Assembly: GCF_030931715.1 (NCBI RefSeq)
Contig: NZ_CP133261.1
Location: 1,612,001 to 1,676,000 of the forward strand
Length of the DNA: 64,000 nt
Reading direction: 5' to 3'
Origin: Tissierella sp. MB52-C2
GTDB lineage: Bacteria; Bacillota; Clostridia; Tissierellales; Tissierellaceae
This document shows positions 9,728 through 19,108 of this stretch, piece by piece. The stretch's first letter is position 1. Each line of letters opens with the position of its first letter. The translations under genes were made by a program, and so were the position numbers. The notes under the pieces were generated by a model. It had not been told where the DNA came from and searched no databases. It saw only the letters and a list, made by a program, of their open reading frames with translations.

Positions 9728-10504
9728 TCAAATCTTAATAAATTTATAAATATCATTAATAATTAAATCTAAAATGCTATTTACTGTAGTAAAAAAAATA
9801 GGCATACTAATTATAATAATTAATAGTCCGATTATTACTTTTAAAGGCATTCCTACAACAAATACATTCATCTGCGGTATAGTCTTAGATATTATTCCTA
9901 AAACTATATCTGTAATAAATATTATTGCCACTATTGGTGCACTTAGCTTAAAACCTATTTCAAAGGATTTAGCTAAAGAATTTATAAGTAGGTTTAATGT
10001 ATCACCAGTATATTTAAAGCTTCCTATAGGTAAAAATTCATAACTATTAACTAGAGCTGATATGATTAAATGATGTCCATTAACACTCATTAGCAATAGG
10101 AATGAAAGTATATAGTAAAAATTGCCCATTAGCGGAACTTGCGTTTTATTTAGCGGATCTATTACATTTGCCATACCAAATCCAATTTTCATATCGATAA
10201 TTTGACCCATTACATAAAAGGTTGAAAAAAATCCATAGGAGATAAAACCAATTATTATTCCTACCATGAGTTCCTTTAATATAATAAATAATAATACTTC
10301 ATTAGCGAAATTAGAACTTGTAGGTAAATAAGATGTTATCAGTAAAGATATAAAAAAAGTCAAACCTACTTTCATTGTATTTGGTATGTTTTGAGAACTA
10401 AAAAAAGGTGAAAAAATAAAAATCCCTGATGTCCTAACCATAACGAATAAAAATAATTGATACTTACTAAGAAGTAAATCTAATATCATATCCATATTAT
10501 TCAC
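9728..10504 (-). CDS. fliR: FliR, flagellar export pore subunit
   Basis: Integral membrane protein (258 residues, about six helices) that with FliP and FliQ forms the export pore inside the MS ring. The family segment GFGMANVIDPLNKTQVPLMG is clear. It follows fliQ by 2 bases and ends just before flhB. In some clostridia FliR and FlhB are fused; here they are separate genes. Confidence 0.97.
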   Translation of the reverse strand: MNNMDMILDLLLSKYQLFLFVMVRTSGIFIFSPFFSSQNIPNTMKVGLTFFISLLITSYLPTSSNFANEVLLFIILKELMVGIIIGFISYGFFSTFYVMGQIIDMKIGFGMANVIDPLNKTQVPLMGNFYYILSFLLLMSVNGHHLIISALVNSYEFLPIGSFKYTGDTLNLLINSLAKSFEIGFKLSAPIVAIIFITDIVLGIISKTIPQMNVFVVGMPLKVIIGLLIIIISMPIFFTTVNSILDLIINDIYKFIKI

Positions 10505-10506
10505 CT

Positions 10507-10776
10507 TTAATATATGTATAAGTTAATATTAGTAAGTAATTCCGATGTAAGCTGGACCATTAATTTAATTATCCAAGGTCCGAATAAAAGCAAAGATAAA
10601 AATACCGCAACAATTTTAGGTACAAAGGCAAGAGTAGCCTCTTGTATCTGAGTAACAGCCTGAATAATACTAACTATTAATCCCACAACTAAACTAATTA
10701 TTAGCATAGGGGCTGAGGCAAAAAGTACTGTACGTATTGCATCTTGAGCTAATTTTAACATATCTACATTATTCAT
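10507..10776 (-). CDS. fliQ: FliQ, flagellar export pore subunit
   Basis: An 89-residue protein with two membrane helices, the family length. QDAIRTVLFASAPMLIISL and the following VSIIQAVTQIQEATLAFVPK are diagnostic. It sits between fliP and fliR in the standard fliPQR order. Confidence 0.97.
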   Translation of the reverse strand: MNNVDMLKLAQDAIRTVLFASAPMLIISLVVGLIVSIIQAVTQIQEATLAFVPKIVAVFLSLLLFGPWIIKLMVQLTSELLTNINLYIY

Positions 10777-10786
10777 CCTATCACCC

Positions 10787-11545
10787 CTATTTAAATCCTA
10801 ATACTAATGATTTTATTATTAAATTCCATCCATCTACTAATATAAATAATAATATTTTAAAAGGTAAAGATATTATTACTGGTGGTAACATCATCATTCC
10901 CATAGCCATCAATGTACTGGCAACTACCATATCTATGACTAAAAAAGGAATATATATTATAAATCCGATTTGAAATGCTGTTTTCAATTCAGAAATTATA
11001 AATGCAGGTATTAATACATGTGTTGGTATTTCATCTAAAGAACTTACCTTACTAATATTTTTCATATTTAGAAATAATCCTAAATCTTTATCTCTAGTTT
11101 GTTTAAACATAAAATCCCTAATAGGTTCCATTCCTCTTTCAATAGCAATATCCTGGCTAATCTCCTCTCTGATATATGGTTGTATAGCTTCACTATTAAC
11201 CTCAGTAGCAATAGGTGCCATTATAAAGAAAGTTAAAAATAGTGCTAGTCCAACAATTGCCTGATTGGGAGGAGTTTGTTGAAGCCCCAATGCATTTCTA
11301 ATAAAAGATAATACAATTAGAATTCTAGTAAAGCCAGTCATCATTATTAATAATGATGGTGCTAAAGTAAGAATCGTTAAAATAAAAAGCAATTGAAGTG
11401 AAAATACATAATTCTGTGGATTATTACTATTTTCTAGAGTAACGTCTTTTCCAAATAAGGATACAATAGGCTCAGCCCAAACAAAATTTGAAAATACAAT
11501 CACTAAAATAAGTGATATTATGATTATCTTAATACTTTTCTTCAT
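10787..11545 (-). CDS. fliP: FliP, flagellar export pore subunit
   Basis: A 252-residue pore subunit with an N-terminal signal-like helix (MKKSIKIIIISLILVIVFSN, then AEP). The family core follows: LTLAPSLLIMMTGFTRILIV, the LGLQQTPPNQAIVGLALFLT segment, and a C-terminal hydrophobic hairpin with MGMMMLPPVIISLPFKI. The start overlaps the end of fliO by 17 bases. Confidence 0.98.
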   Translation of the reverse strand: MKKSIKIIIISLILVIVFSNFVWAEPIVSLFGKDVTLENSNNPQNYVFSLQLLFILTILTLAPSLLIMMTGFTRILIVLSFIRNALGLQQTPPNQAIVGLALFLTFFIMAPIATEVNSEAIQPYIREEISQDIAIERGMEPIRDFMFKQTRDKDLGLFLNMKNISKVSSLDEIPTHVLIPAFIISELKTAFQIGFIIYIPFLVIDMVVASTLMAMGMMMLPPVIISLPFKILLFILVDGWNLIIKSLVLGFK

Positions 11546-12026
11546 GATCCTTGCCTTCCTTATCCTTCTTGATATTTAATTTGCTAAGTAAACCTATTAC
11601 AGTTTTATTTATCTTAGACTCATTACTTTGTTTTAAATATTTGCTTAAATAGTTATCAAACTCTTCATCCCGTATAGAAAAATTCTCTTCATCTATTATG
11701 TCTATAACAGTTGTGGCACTATTAGTTATAGACATAATATATACTTTATTGTTTATCTTAGTTATAATAATTTTAGAGCCACCTGGAATATTTATCATAT
11801 CTATTATGGATATGTATTTACTTGTTCCAACACTTTTAAAATTTTTAGCAATAAGTTTTGTACCATATAAACTAAAAAATATAACTAAGGCAAAAATTAT
11901 AATATAAAAGATCAACTGTAGAATTGTTTTAGCTAAACTAACGTCTTCATATCCTGAACCATATACAGGATATGAATATAAAAATATAAAGGTAAATATA
12001 AGGTATAAATTTCCCTTTGTTTTCAT
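11529..12026 (-). CDS. fliO: FliO-like flagellar biosynthesis membrane protein
   Basis: A 165-residue protein with a signal-like N-terminus (MKTKGNLYLIFTFIFLYSYP), one membrane helix (LIFYIIIFALVIFFSLYGTK) and a cytoplasmic domain whose SIIDMINIPGGSKIIITKIN segment is typical of FliO/FliZ family proteins. FliO assists assembly of the FliP/FliR pore. Sequence conservation in this family is low, so position upstream of fliP carries much of the call. Confidence 0.88.
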   Translation of the reverse strand: MKTKGNLYLIFTFIFLYSYPVYGSGYEDVSLAKTILQLIFYIIIFALVIFFSLYGTKLIAKNFKSVGTSKYISIIDMINIPGGSKIIITKINNKVYIMSITNSATTVIDIIDEENFSIRDEEFDNYLSKYLKQSNESKINKTVIGLLSKLNIKKDKEGKDHEEKY

Positions 12027-12029
12027 TAT

Positions 12030-12392
12030 TTAGCTTAAAACTTTCTTTACTGCCTCAACAACTCTTTCAGGCTGGAACGGCTTAACAATGAAATCCTTCG
12101 CTCCAGCTTGGATTGCTTCTATTACCATGGCTTGTTGACCCATTGCAGAACACATTATTATTCTCGCATTACTATTTATCTTTTTAATTTCTTTTACTGC
12201 ATTGATTCCATCCATTTCTGGCATAGTAATATCCATAATAACTAAATCAGGATCTAATTCCTTATATTTTTCTATTGCTTTTAATCCATTTTCTGCTTCT
12301 CCTAATATGGTAAAGCCATTTTTCGTCAAAATATCTTTTATCATCATTCTCATAAAAGATGCATCATCTACAACTAATATACCATTTGACAT
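12030..12392 (-). CDS. cheY: CheY chemotaxis response regulator
   Basis: A 120-residue single receiver domain. Acidic pair in VVDDASFMR, phospho-Asp in LVIMDITMPEMDG, switch Ser in MCSAMGQQ and Lys in FIVKPFQPERV. Phosphorylated by CheA, it binds FliM/FliY at the C-ring to change rotation. It sits between fliY and fliO, as in Bacillus. Confidence 0.97.
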   Translation of the reverse strand: MSNGILVVDDASFMRMMIKDILTKNGFTILGEAENGLKAIEKYKELDPDLVIMDITMPEMDGINAVKEIKKINSNARIIMCSAMGQQAMVIEAIQAGAKDFIVKPFQPERVVEAVKKVLS

Positions 12393-12415
12393 TTCAAAGA
12401 CCTCCTATTTCGCCA

Positions 12416-13582
12416 TTAAATTATTCTCTTGTTTGAACTTTCAATTTCTGTTACCCTTACACCAAAGTTATCGTCAATAACCACTACTTCTCCCTTTGCA
12501 ATATATTTTCCGTTTGCATATATATTCAAAGGTTCACCAACTAGTTTATCTAGCTCCACAACAGTACCTTGTCCAAATTCTAAGATTTCGCTAATCCTTT
12601 TATGCGCTCTACCTAATTCTACTGTTATTTCTACAGGAATATCTCCTACTAAGTCAATTGAACCTTGATGAGTTGAACTGGAAGATATATCAAAACTTTG
12701 AAATTCTGGTTTCTTCACAATAACTTTTTCTTCACTTGCCTTGCCTATATTATTATAGTTCATATTCTCAGTTCTATCAATATTGTTTTCTTTATTATTA
12801 GATACGCTATAATTATTTTCATTTATGACTTCTTTTGGAGTTTCTGGTTCTTTTTCTATAATAGGTTGGATTTCTTCAACCATGGTTTCTTCAGCAATAC
12901 TAGATGAACCTAATAAATTATCAACCAAAGTTTTACCAAATTCTAATGGAACTAATTGCATAATATTACTATCTATTAAATCTCCTATAACCATTTTAAA
13001 AGATATTTTAATTATTGGAGTAGATGTATTTAATAAGTCAATTTTATGTTTTCCTTCACTAAAAGTAATTTCTATAGACTTTGGAGGTTCTATGTCTATT
13101 TTTTTCATAAACATTTCAGATAATGATGTTGAGGCAGAGCCCATCATTTGATTCATAGCCTCACTAACAGCACTCAAATCTAAATCTGTTAACTCTCTTT
13201 CTGTATCAAAGTCTTCTTTACCCATCATAAGGTCTGTAATAATCTTAGTATCATCTGTATTTAAAATTAAAATATTTGATCCTTCCAAACCTGCTTTATA
13301 GCTAACATCTATGGCTACAAAAGGTAATTTATAGTCATCTGCTAATTCATCTGCAGTTGTTATAGTTACCCTAGGGGTAGTAATATTCACCTTTTTATTT
13401 AACAATGTAGATAAAGTCGTAGCAGCAGTGCCCATACTTATATTTCCTATTTCTCCTAGGGCATCCATTTCCATTTCTGATAAAAATTCTTCATGATCTT
13501 CGAATTCAATTGTAGATTCGTTGCTTGAGTCACCATTTAAAAGAACATCTATTTCTTCTTGAGATAACATATCAGTGGTCAT
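12416..13582 (-). CDS. fliY: FliY, C-ring protein with CheC-type phosphatase domain
   Basis: A 388-residue fusion typical of Firmicutes. The N-terminal MLSQEEIDVLL motif binds CheY-P. The CheC-like phosphatase domain has two site repeats (ALGEIGNISMGTAATTL, and VSEAMNQMMGSASTSL). After a low-complexity linker (about 235-300) comes a C-terminal FliN/SpoA domain (about 305-388, with IPVEITVELGRAHKRISEIL). It hydrolyses CheY-P at the switch. It overlaps the fliM end by 11 bases. An ATG 12 bases in is an alternative start that keeps the CheY-binding motif. Confidence 0.97.
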   Translation of the reverse strand: MTTDMLSQEEIDVLLNGDSSNESTIEFEDHEEFLSEMEMDALGEIGNISMGTAATTLSTLLNKKVNITTPRVTITTADELADDYKLPFVAIDVSYKAGLEGSNILILNTDDTKIITDLMMGKEDFDTERELTDLDLSAVSEAMNQMMGSASTSLSEMFMKKIDIEPPKSIEITFSEGKHKIDLLNTSTPIIKISFKMVIGDLIDSNIMQLVPLEFGKTLVDNLLGSSSIAEETMVEEIQPIIEKEPETPKEVINENNYSVSNNKENNIDRTENMNYNNIGKASEEKVIVKKPEFQSFDISSSSTHQGSIDLVGDIPVEITVELGRAHKRISEILEFGQGTVVELDKLVGEPLNIYANGKYIAKGEVVVIDDNFGVRVTEIESSNKRII

Positions 13583-14570
13583 TTACCATTTCACCATCCT
13601 TTACAACTTCAGTTATTTTCACAGCCATTTTTTTATTTATTACACCTATTTCACCCTTAAATTTAATATTACTTCCTACTCTTATGGATACCATATTATG
13701 CTCGGTATTTGGTAGTTTAATAACATCTCCATAGGATAAGTTTAATATATCTTTTACAGATATGGTTGTATTCCCTAGTTCCGCTATTACTGGAATGCCT
13801 GTTTGAAGTATTCTAGTTTTAATAAGATCTAGATCCTTCTCTGAATGTTCCTTAGTAGACGTCGCAAACCAATATCTTGTATTTAACTTATCTAATATTG
13901 GCTCCAATAGTATATATGGAATACATATATTCATCATTCCTTCTATAAGCCCAATCTCTATATTCATAGTTATTAGTGCGATTGTTTCATTGTGCGGAAC
14001 TATTTGTGCAAACTGTGGGTTTGTTTCAATCTTTTCCAACATTGGATTTAGTTCTATTACATTACTCCATGCTTCCTTAATATCATTTACTATCTTCTGC
14101 ATCATTTTCTTTAAAAGAGATAGCTCAATTTCAGTAAAAGATCTAACTTCTTGATTTTCAGATCCATCTCCACCCAGTAATCTATCTATTATCGTGTAGA
14201 TTATATTAGGGGAAATATCTATAAGTATTTGTCCTTTTAAAGGATGAAAATCTATTATATTTAAAAATGCTGGATTAGATAATGCGTTACTATATTCACT
14301 ATAGGCGAATTGGTCTACAGTTAAAATCTCTGTCTTTGCTGGAGCTCTTAAATATCCCGTTAAAAAAGTTTGTAGATATCTTCCAAAGTTCTCATGTATA
14401 ACTTCTAAGGTTCTTAACTGCTCTTTAGATATCTTTTGGGGATTTTTAAAATCATACTTCTTTGCTCTCTTTGTATTGTCAACTTCTTGAATTTCCTTAA
14501 CGTCTACTTCACCAGAGCTAAGAGCATTAAGTAGGGCATCAATTTCAGATTGTGACAGTATTTCAGACAA
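13572..14570 (-). CDS. fliM: FliM, flagellar switch protein
   Basis: C-ring protein of 332 residues. The N-terminal EILSQSEIDALLNAL is the CheY-P binding peptide. The central domain carries DFKNPQKISKEQLRTLEVIH and the GGDG loop of the FliG contact surface (DRLLGGDGSENQEVRSFTEIE). A C-terminal SpoA domain follows. fliL lies 13 bases upstream. Confidence 0.98.
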   Translation of the reverse strand: MSEILSQSEIDALLNALSSGEVDVKEIQEVDNTKRAKKYDFKNPQKISKEQLRTLEVIHENFGRYLQTFLTGYLRAPAKTEILTVDQFAYSEYSNALSNPAFLNIIDFHPLKGQILIDISPNIIYTIIDRLLGGDGSENQEVRSFTEIELSLLKKMMQKIVNDIKEAWSNVIELNPMLEKIETNPQFAQIVPHNETIALITMNIEIGLIEGMMNICIPYILLEPILDKLNTRYWFATSTKEHSEKDLDLIKTRILQTGIPVIAELGNTTISVKDILNLSYGDVIKLPNTEHNMVSIRVGSNIKFKGEIGVINKKMAVKITEVVKDGEMVNDH

Positions 14571-14583
14571 TTGAATCCCCCCT

Positions 14584-14997
14584 TTATTGAATTATAAAAT
14601 CATCAAAATATATATTAGTTATACTTTCATCATTAAATAACTCTATAATATTTTCTTTTAATTGACTTTGTAAATTAATTTGCCCTTCTTTTCCCTTCAG
14701 ATCTTCATCTGTTAAGTTTCTTATAATCTTATTCGCTTCATCTCTAATGAGGAATTGCTTCTCAGTTAAGTTCTCAAGAGTTTTCTTACTAGTGGTTTCT
14801 AGCGTGAATTTCAATTTCAATATTTTCTTACTATCCTTGATATTACAATACATATCGTCTAATGTTAAAGAATAGGTCTTTAAATTCTTTGCAGTAGTTG
14901 TAGTTCTACTTGAAAAGAAAAATATACCTACGCCTATACCAGCAATCAATGATAAAAGTAAAATAATAATTATTATTAAAATAGTGTTTTTCGACAT
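14584..14997 (-). CDS. fliL: FliL, basal-body associated membrane protein
   Basis: A 137-residue single-pass protein with a membrane helix at about 5-30 (ILIIIILLLSLIAGIGVGIF) and an extracytoplasmic stomatin-like domain. FliL rings support stator function. The call rests on topology, length and the motB-fliL-fliM position. Confidence 0.9.
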   Translation of the reverse strand: MSKNTILIIIIILLLSLIAGIGVGIFFFSSRTTTTAKNLKTYSLTLDDMYCNIKDSKKILKLKFTLETTSKKTLENLTEKQFLIRDEANKIIRNLTDEDLKGKEGQINLQSQLKENIIELFNDESITNIYFDDFIIQ

Positions 14998-15019
14998 AGT
15001 ATCACCTCATTCTATTTTA

Positions 15020-15736
15020 CTACGGTTCTAATTCTATATAAGCATCATTTAATATTACAATATCTACTCTTCTGTTTTTAGCCTTATTCTCAGGAGTGTC
15101 ATTTGGTGCAACCCCTCTATAATAACTATATCCTGAAGATGATATTCTATTTCCTTCTATATTTTCAGTTTCAACTAAGTATCTTAATACATTAGTTGCC
15201 CTGGCAGATGATAATTCCCAGTTAGTAGGAAATTTTGACACCTTTACAATTTGATCAGAGTCTGTGTGCCCTTCTACTTTAATATGCCTTGTGGAAAACT
15301 CTTCTCGATTTAAAACTTCTGCCACTGTTTTTAAAATCTCCAAAGATTCTTTTTTAATCTCTGCACTACCCGAATCAAAGAATATATTGTCCATAAATCT
15401 AATGACAATTCCTCTTTCTTCAGGTTTAATAGTAATTTTTTCTCCTAGATTTAAAGTTTCTGCATATTCTTCTAAGTCCTTTAACATCTCAACAAGTTCA
15501 GCCTCTAGATTATCTTCGGGAAATTCCATGGGAAAGTCTAAAATAGTTCCACCACTTAATACCCCAGTGCCACCTTGAAAGCTGGCCATTATACTTTGAA
15601 ACTTTTCAGAATCTACTGAGGAAAAAGAAAATAGGAGAATAAAGAAACATAATAGAAGTGTAACTAAATCACTATAAGTAGTTAGCCATTCAGGTGAGCC
15701 TCCACTTGGTTCTTCCCGTCTTCTCTGCCTAGCCAC
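15020..15736 (-). CDS. motB: MotB, peptidoglycan-anchored stator subunit
   Basis: A 238-residue stator subunit. The N-terminal helix carries the proton-path Asp in EWLTTYSDLVTLLLCFFILL (about residue 22). The plug/linker is followed by an OmpA-like peptidoglycan domain (about 110-235) with IKVEGHTDSD and NWELSSARA. Translation starts at GTG directly overlapping the motA stop (TAGTG), so the two subunits are coupled. Confidence 0.97.
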   Translation of the reverse strand: MARQRRREEPSGGSPEWLTTYSDLVTLLLCFFILLFSFSSVDSEKFQSIMASFQGGTGVLSGGTILDFPMEFPEDNLEAELVEMLKDLEEYAETLNLGEKITIKPEERGIVIRFMDNIFFDSGSAEIKKESLEILKTVAEVLNREEFSTRHIKVEGHTDSDQIVKVSKFPTNWELSSARATNVLRYLVETENIEGNRISSSGYSYYRGVAPNDTPENKAKNRRVDIVILNDAYIELEP

Positions 15737-16521
15737 TATGCTTCCTCCCTTCCTAATTCCTTTTCCATAGACTTTCTCATTTCAGGTGGTATAAAAGTCT
15801 TAAGCTTTTCCTCAATTATTCTTGGATTTTCTCCTGCCTGTATGGAAAGTAGTCCTTCTATCATTAGTTCCTTAATTAGAACTTCTGATTTACTTCTTAC
15901 CTTTAATTTTTGTGCCAGGGGTAAGAAAATAATATTTGCTAATGCAGATCCATAAAATGTTGTTATTAAAGCAACAGACATATTAGGACCTATGGATTTT
16001 GGATCTTCCATTTTCTGAAGCATATTAATAAGTCCTATTAATGTACCAAGCATACCAAATGCAGGAGCAAAGGCTCCCATAGACTCAAGGATACCTTGTC
16101 CTTGAGTGTGCCTATCTTCTAAAAACATAAGCTCTGTCTCTAGGATATTTCTAACAAGATCAGGGTCAGTCCCATCCACAATTAACATAATACCCTTTTG
16201 TAAAAAATCATCATCTAATTTAGAAGCATATTCTTCTAAGGAAAGTAGTCCTTCTTTTCTAGCCACATTAGCAAGGTTGATTATATCATCAATTATTTCA
16301 TTAGCTGATGTTGCTTTATGCAAGAAGGCTTTTTGAAATACCTTTCCTATGGTAGATATTTCCTTTAATGGGTAGGCTAAAAGTGTAGCAGCTACAGTAC
16401 CACCTAATACGATAACTACTGAAGCAAAATCCCAGAAATCCAATAAACTACCAGATTGTAAGATTCCCCAAACAGTAAATCCAATACCTAGAAATAATCC
16501 TAAAATTGTCGTAATATCCAA
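15736..16521 (-). CDS. motA: MotA, stator ion-channel subunit
   Basis: A 261-residue stator subunit with four membrane helices and a cytoplasmic loop contacting FliG. Conserved helices are visible: the GMLGTLIGLINML segment and MSVALITTFYGSALANIIFLP. Putting motAB inside the long flagellar operon, rather than apart as in B. subtilis, is common in Clostridia. Ion choice cannot be settled by eye. Confidence 0.96.
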   Translation of the reverse strand: MDITTILGLFLGIGFTVWGILQSGSLLDFWDFASVVIVLGGTVAATLLAYPLKEISTIGKVFQKAFLHKATSANEIIDDIINLANVARKEGLLSLEEYASKLDDDFLQKGIMLIVDGTDPDLVRNILETELMFLEDRHTQGQGILESMGAFAPAFGMLGTLIGLINMLQKMEDPKSIGPNMSVALITTFYGSALANIIFLPLAQKLKVRSKSEVLIKELMIEGLLSIQAGENPRIIEEKLKTFIPPEMRKSMEKELGREEA

Positions 16522-16542
16522 TCCTTACACCTCGTTTCAAAT

Positions 16543-16737
16543 TTATCTTCCTTCGAAGCTATGTATCTTTCCTTTATATTTAATTACTTTATCCATTACA
16601 TCTTCTACAGAATCTGATACTACAATCTTTTGTCCATTAGTAAGAGTAATAACAGTATCCGGTGTTGCTTCAATAAAAAGTATAAGTTCACTATTTACTA
16701 CAAATTCCTTATTATTTAACCTTTTTACTTTTATCAT
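16543..16737 (-). CDS. flbD: FlbD family small flagellar protein
   Basis: A 64-residue protein matching the FlbD/SwrD family in length and sequence (MIKVKRLNNKEFVVNSELI at the start, then IEATPDTVITLTNGQKIVV). In B. subtilis SwrD raises motor torque. It sits between flgE and motA, its usual place. Confidence 0.92.
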   Translation of the reverse strand: MIKVKRLNNKEFVVNSELILFIEATPDTVITLTNGQKIVVSDSVEDVMDKVIKYKGKIHSFEGR

Positions 16738-16759
16738 AGTTATCCCACCTTTTTAAAGG

Positions 16760-16784
16760 ATAGGGTAGATAAAATCTACCCTAT
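16760..16784 (-). terminator. Hairpin between flgE and flbD
   Basis: A perfect 11-bp inverted repeat (arm ATAGGGTAGAT) with a 3-base loop fills the 56-base gap between flgE and flbD. On the minus-strand transcript the following bases (CCTTTAAAAAGG) are not a clean U-run, so it is more likely a processing or partial-attenuation hairpin lowering downstream expression than a full terminator. Confidence 0.5.
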
Positions 16785-16793
16785 AGTATTATA

Positions 16794-18185
16794 TTATCTC
16801 TTCATATTAACAAGCTCTTGTAACATCTCATCTGAAGTTGTAATAATTCTTGAATTTGCTTGGAATCCTCTTTGAGTAGTTATCATTTCAGTAAACTCAA
16901 GAGAAATATCTACGTTAGACATCTCAAGATTACCTGATCTTATGGCTCCAAGTCCACCTGTACTTGCCTTACCTAATTGTGGCTGTCCTGAGTTTCTTGT
17001 GTCTATAAAGTTATTACCTCCTAGTTTTTGTAATCCCATAGGATTATCAAACTTAGCAAGCATTAATTGTCCTAAAACCTTCTTCTCATCATTGCTGAAT
17101 ATTCCCAAAACTATACCTTTGGAATCAATAGTAAATCCTTCTAAAGTTCCTGAAACATTACCATTTTGGGGATAAGGCTTTAAGTTCATTTCATTGGCAT
17201 ATTGAGTTATATTTTTAGTAGTTTCTTCATTTTCTGGATCGAATAAAACTATAGTTTCAAATGTACCAGAGGTTTTTGGAACTGGAGTTGGAGTTGGAGT
17301 TGCTGATCCAGGATCATCCACTATTACTTTTCCTTCCTTATTATGAGTAAACTCAATAGTATCACTAATCTTAAAAGTAATGTCATCAGTTATGGCAGTT
17401 GTTAACTTACCATTATTATTAAAAGTTAATTTTCCAACTCCTGTTCCAGCTAGGGTAACACCAGCTAGAGCTCCACCATGATCGTCTGCATCTACATAAT
17501 TATTATTAGATAAATCCGTCACTCTTTTAACTTTATAATCCCATCCATTACCATTATCTTTAATAAACTCAAAAGTCACTTTATATGAGTTCCCAAGGGA
17601 ATCATGGATAACTGTATCAATTAATTCCTTATCTCCCTCTTCTGCTCTACTATCTAAATTGCCTTTAAATATTACATCCTTTGTGGCAGTAGGCGCTTGA
17701 GTCTCTGACATATTTATTCTAATATTAGTTATATCTGAAGTAACATTTCCTTCATTATCTACTCCATATCCTAACACTTTGTCTCCATTAGCTGTAACTA
17801 GATTTCCAGCTGCATCTAAAGTAAAGTTTCCAGCTCTTGTATAGTATTTATTATTTAAATTGGGGTCTGAAGTTATTACGAAGAAGCCTTCTCCTTCTAT
17901 CATAAGGTCTGTTGCGTTGTCTGTTCTTTGTCCTGGACCTTGAGTGTGAATAGTATTAATCGACCCTGTAGTTACTCCCATACCTATTTGTTGAGGGTTT
18001 GTACCTCCTTTTCCTCCTTGTGGTGCAGAAGCTCCTCCTACCACTTGACTAAATACTTCTTGAAAAGTAACTTGTCCTCTTTTAAATCCAACTGTATTTA
18101 CATTGGCTATATTATTACCTATGGTATCCATTTTGCCTTGGTGTACCCTCAGACCTGATACGGCCGAGTACATTGATCTCATCAT
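16794..18185 (-). CDS. flgE: FlgE, flagellar hook protein
   Basis: A 463-residue hook subunit. The N-terminal rod-type helix MMRSMYSAVSGLRVHQGKMD, with NNIANVNTVGFKRGQVTFQE, and the C-terminal SNVDISLEFTEMITTQRGFQ are diagnostic. The middle holds variable D1/D2 domains. A short Pro-Thr stretch (ATPTPTPVPKTSG, about 302-314) is an odd low-complexity linker inside the exposed domain. Confidence 0.96.
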   Translation of the reverse strand: MMRSMYSAVSGLRVHQGKMDTIGNNIANVNTVGFKRGQVTFQEVFSQVVGGASAPQGGKGGTNPQQIGMGVTTGSINTIHTQGPGQRTDNATDLMIEGEGFFVITSDPNLNNKYYTRAGNFTLDAAGNLVTANGDKVLGYGVDNEGNVTSDITNIRINMSETQAPTATKDVIFKGNLDSRAEEGDKELIDTVIHDSLGNSYKVTFEFIKDNGNGWDYKVKRVTDLSNNNYVDADDHGGALAGVTLAGTGVGKLTFNNNGKLTTAITDDITFKISDTIEFTHNKEGKVIVDDPGSATPTPTPVPKTSGTFETIVLFDPENEETTKNITQYANEMNLKPYPQNGNVSGTLEGFTIDSKGIVLGIFSNDEKKVLGQLMLAKFDNPMGLQKLGGNNFIDTRNSGQPQLGKASTGGLGAIRSGNLEMSNVDISLEFTEMITTQRGFQANSRIITTSDEMLQELVNMKR

Positions 18186-18260
18186 ATTTCATTCCTCCAT
18201 TTTTTCGAGCAGTCATAGACCTTCTATCAGTCAGATCTACATAACCTCCTACTGGTCCAG

Positions 18261-18641
18261 TTATATTATTACTGCTCCATCAATATTAGTAAATATATTA
18301 TCTTTTAGTTGCTCTTTATTAACTGTTGTAATTATTACTTTATTATTGATATTTGCTATAAAAGCTTTATCATCCATTAGTATTAAAGCATCATTTACAC
18401 CTTTCATCTCTGCTTTATGAAAAGCTTCTTGTAATCTATTTATTTCATCTGAACTTAAACTCATATCCCTACTGTTCAATCTTTCTGTTGCATGTTTTGA
18501 AAACTTAATTTCTGTTTCTTTATTTTGAATTTTCTCCAGTATATGGTTAAAACTCTTATTAGAATTCATTTGTTTTCTTTCAGTAGGTTTTGATGAAGTA
18601 ATTAATCGGTTTTCAAGTTGTCTAATATCTATTTTACTCAT
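18261..18641 (-). CDS. Flagellar operon protein, TIGR02530 family
   Basis: A 126-residue protein recognised by the family core IKFSKHATERLNSRDMSLS and the C-terminal ALILMDDKAFIANINNKVII. The family is found only in flagellar operons between flgD and flgE in Firmicutes. No biochemical role is known to me; the position suggests hook assembly. 75 bases separate it from flgE. Confidence 0.85.
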   Translation of the reverse strand: MSKIDIRQLENRLITSSKPTERKQMNSNKSFNHILEKIQNKETEIKFSKHATERLNSRDMSLSSDEINRLQEAFHKAEMKGVNDALILMDDKAFIANINNKVIITTVNKEQLKDNIFTNIDGAVII

Positions 18642-18656
18642 AAGAACAGCTCCATA

Positions 18657-19094
18657 TTAATCATCTATTGTGTTATCTTCTTGTTCTTTCCCATTTTCGT
18701 CTTCTGAACCATCAACAGGTTCTTTATCTCCAGGTATCTCTCCTAAATATGCTTCCATCGCTTTTCTTATATTGGTGATTTCCTTCAGTATCTCAACATT
18801 AGCTTGAATCTGATTTAAATTCATCATATCCATTCCATCTAATATTTCCTCTGCCATATCTTGCACATTTTCATTTAAGTTTTGCATTTGCTCAAGGGCA
18901 CTAAACTGTGCTAATTGTGCAATAAATTCTCTATCCTCCATAGGATTAAGAGGATCTTGGTGAGATAGCTGAGTAGTCAACAACCTTAAAAATGCATCTT
19001 TATCTAAATCATTGGTTTTTTTATCTTCTGTTGGAGTATTGTTTTGTTGTCCAAATTTATAAATATATTCTTGATAATCATTATTTGTTCTCAT
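18657..19094 (-). CDS. flgD: FlgD, hook cap scaffolding protein
   Basis: A 145-residue short-form FlgD. The conserved N-terminal segment [20 protein letters not shown] with [20 protein letters not shown] is intact. The C-terminal FnIII/tudor domains of enterobacterial FlgD are absent, as is usual in Firmicutes, and the tail is acidic. It caps the growing hook. Confidence 0.95.
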   Translation of the reverse strand: MRTNNDYQEYIYKFGQQNNTPTEDKKTNDLDKDAFLRLLTTQLSHQDPLNPMEDREFIAQLAQFSALEQMQNLNENVQDMAEEILDGMDMMNLNQIQANVEILKEITNIRKAMEAYLGEIPGDKEPVDGSEDENGKEQEDNTIDD

Positions 19095-19108
19095 ATTAAC
19101 CCTCCTAT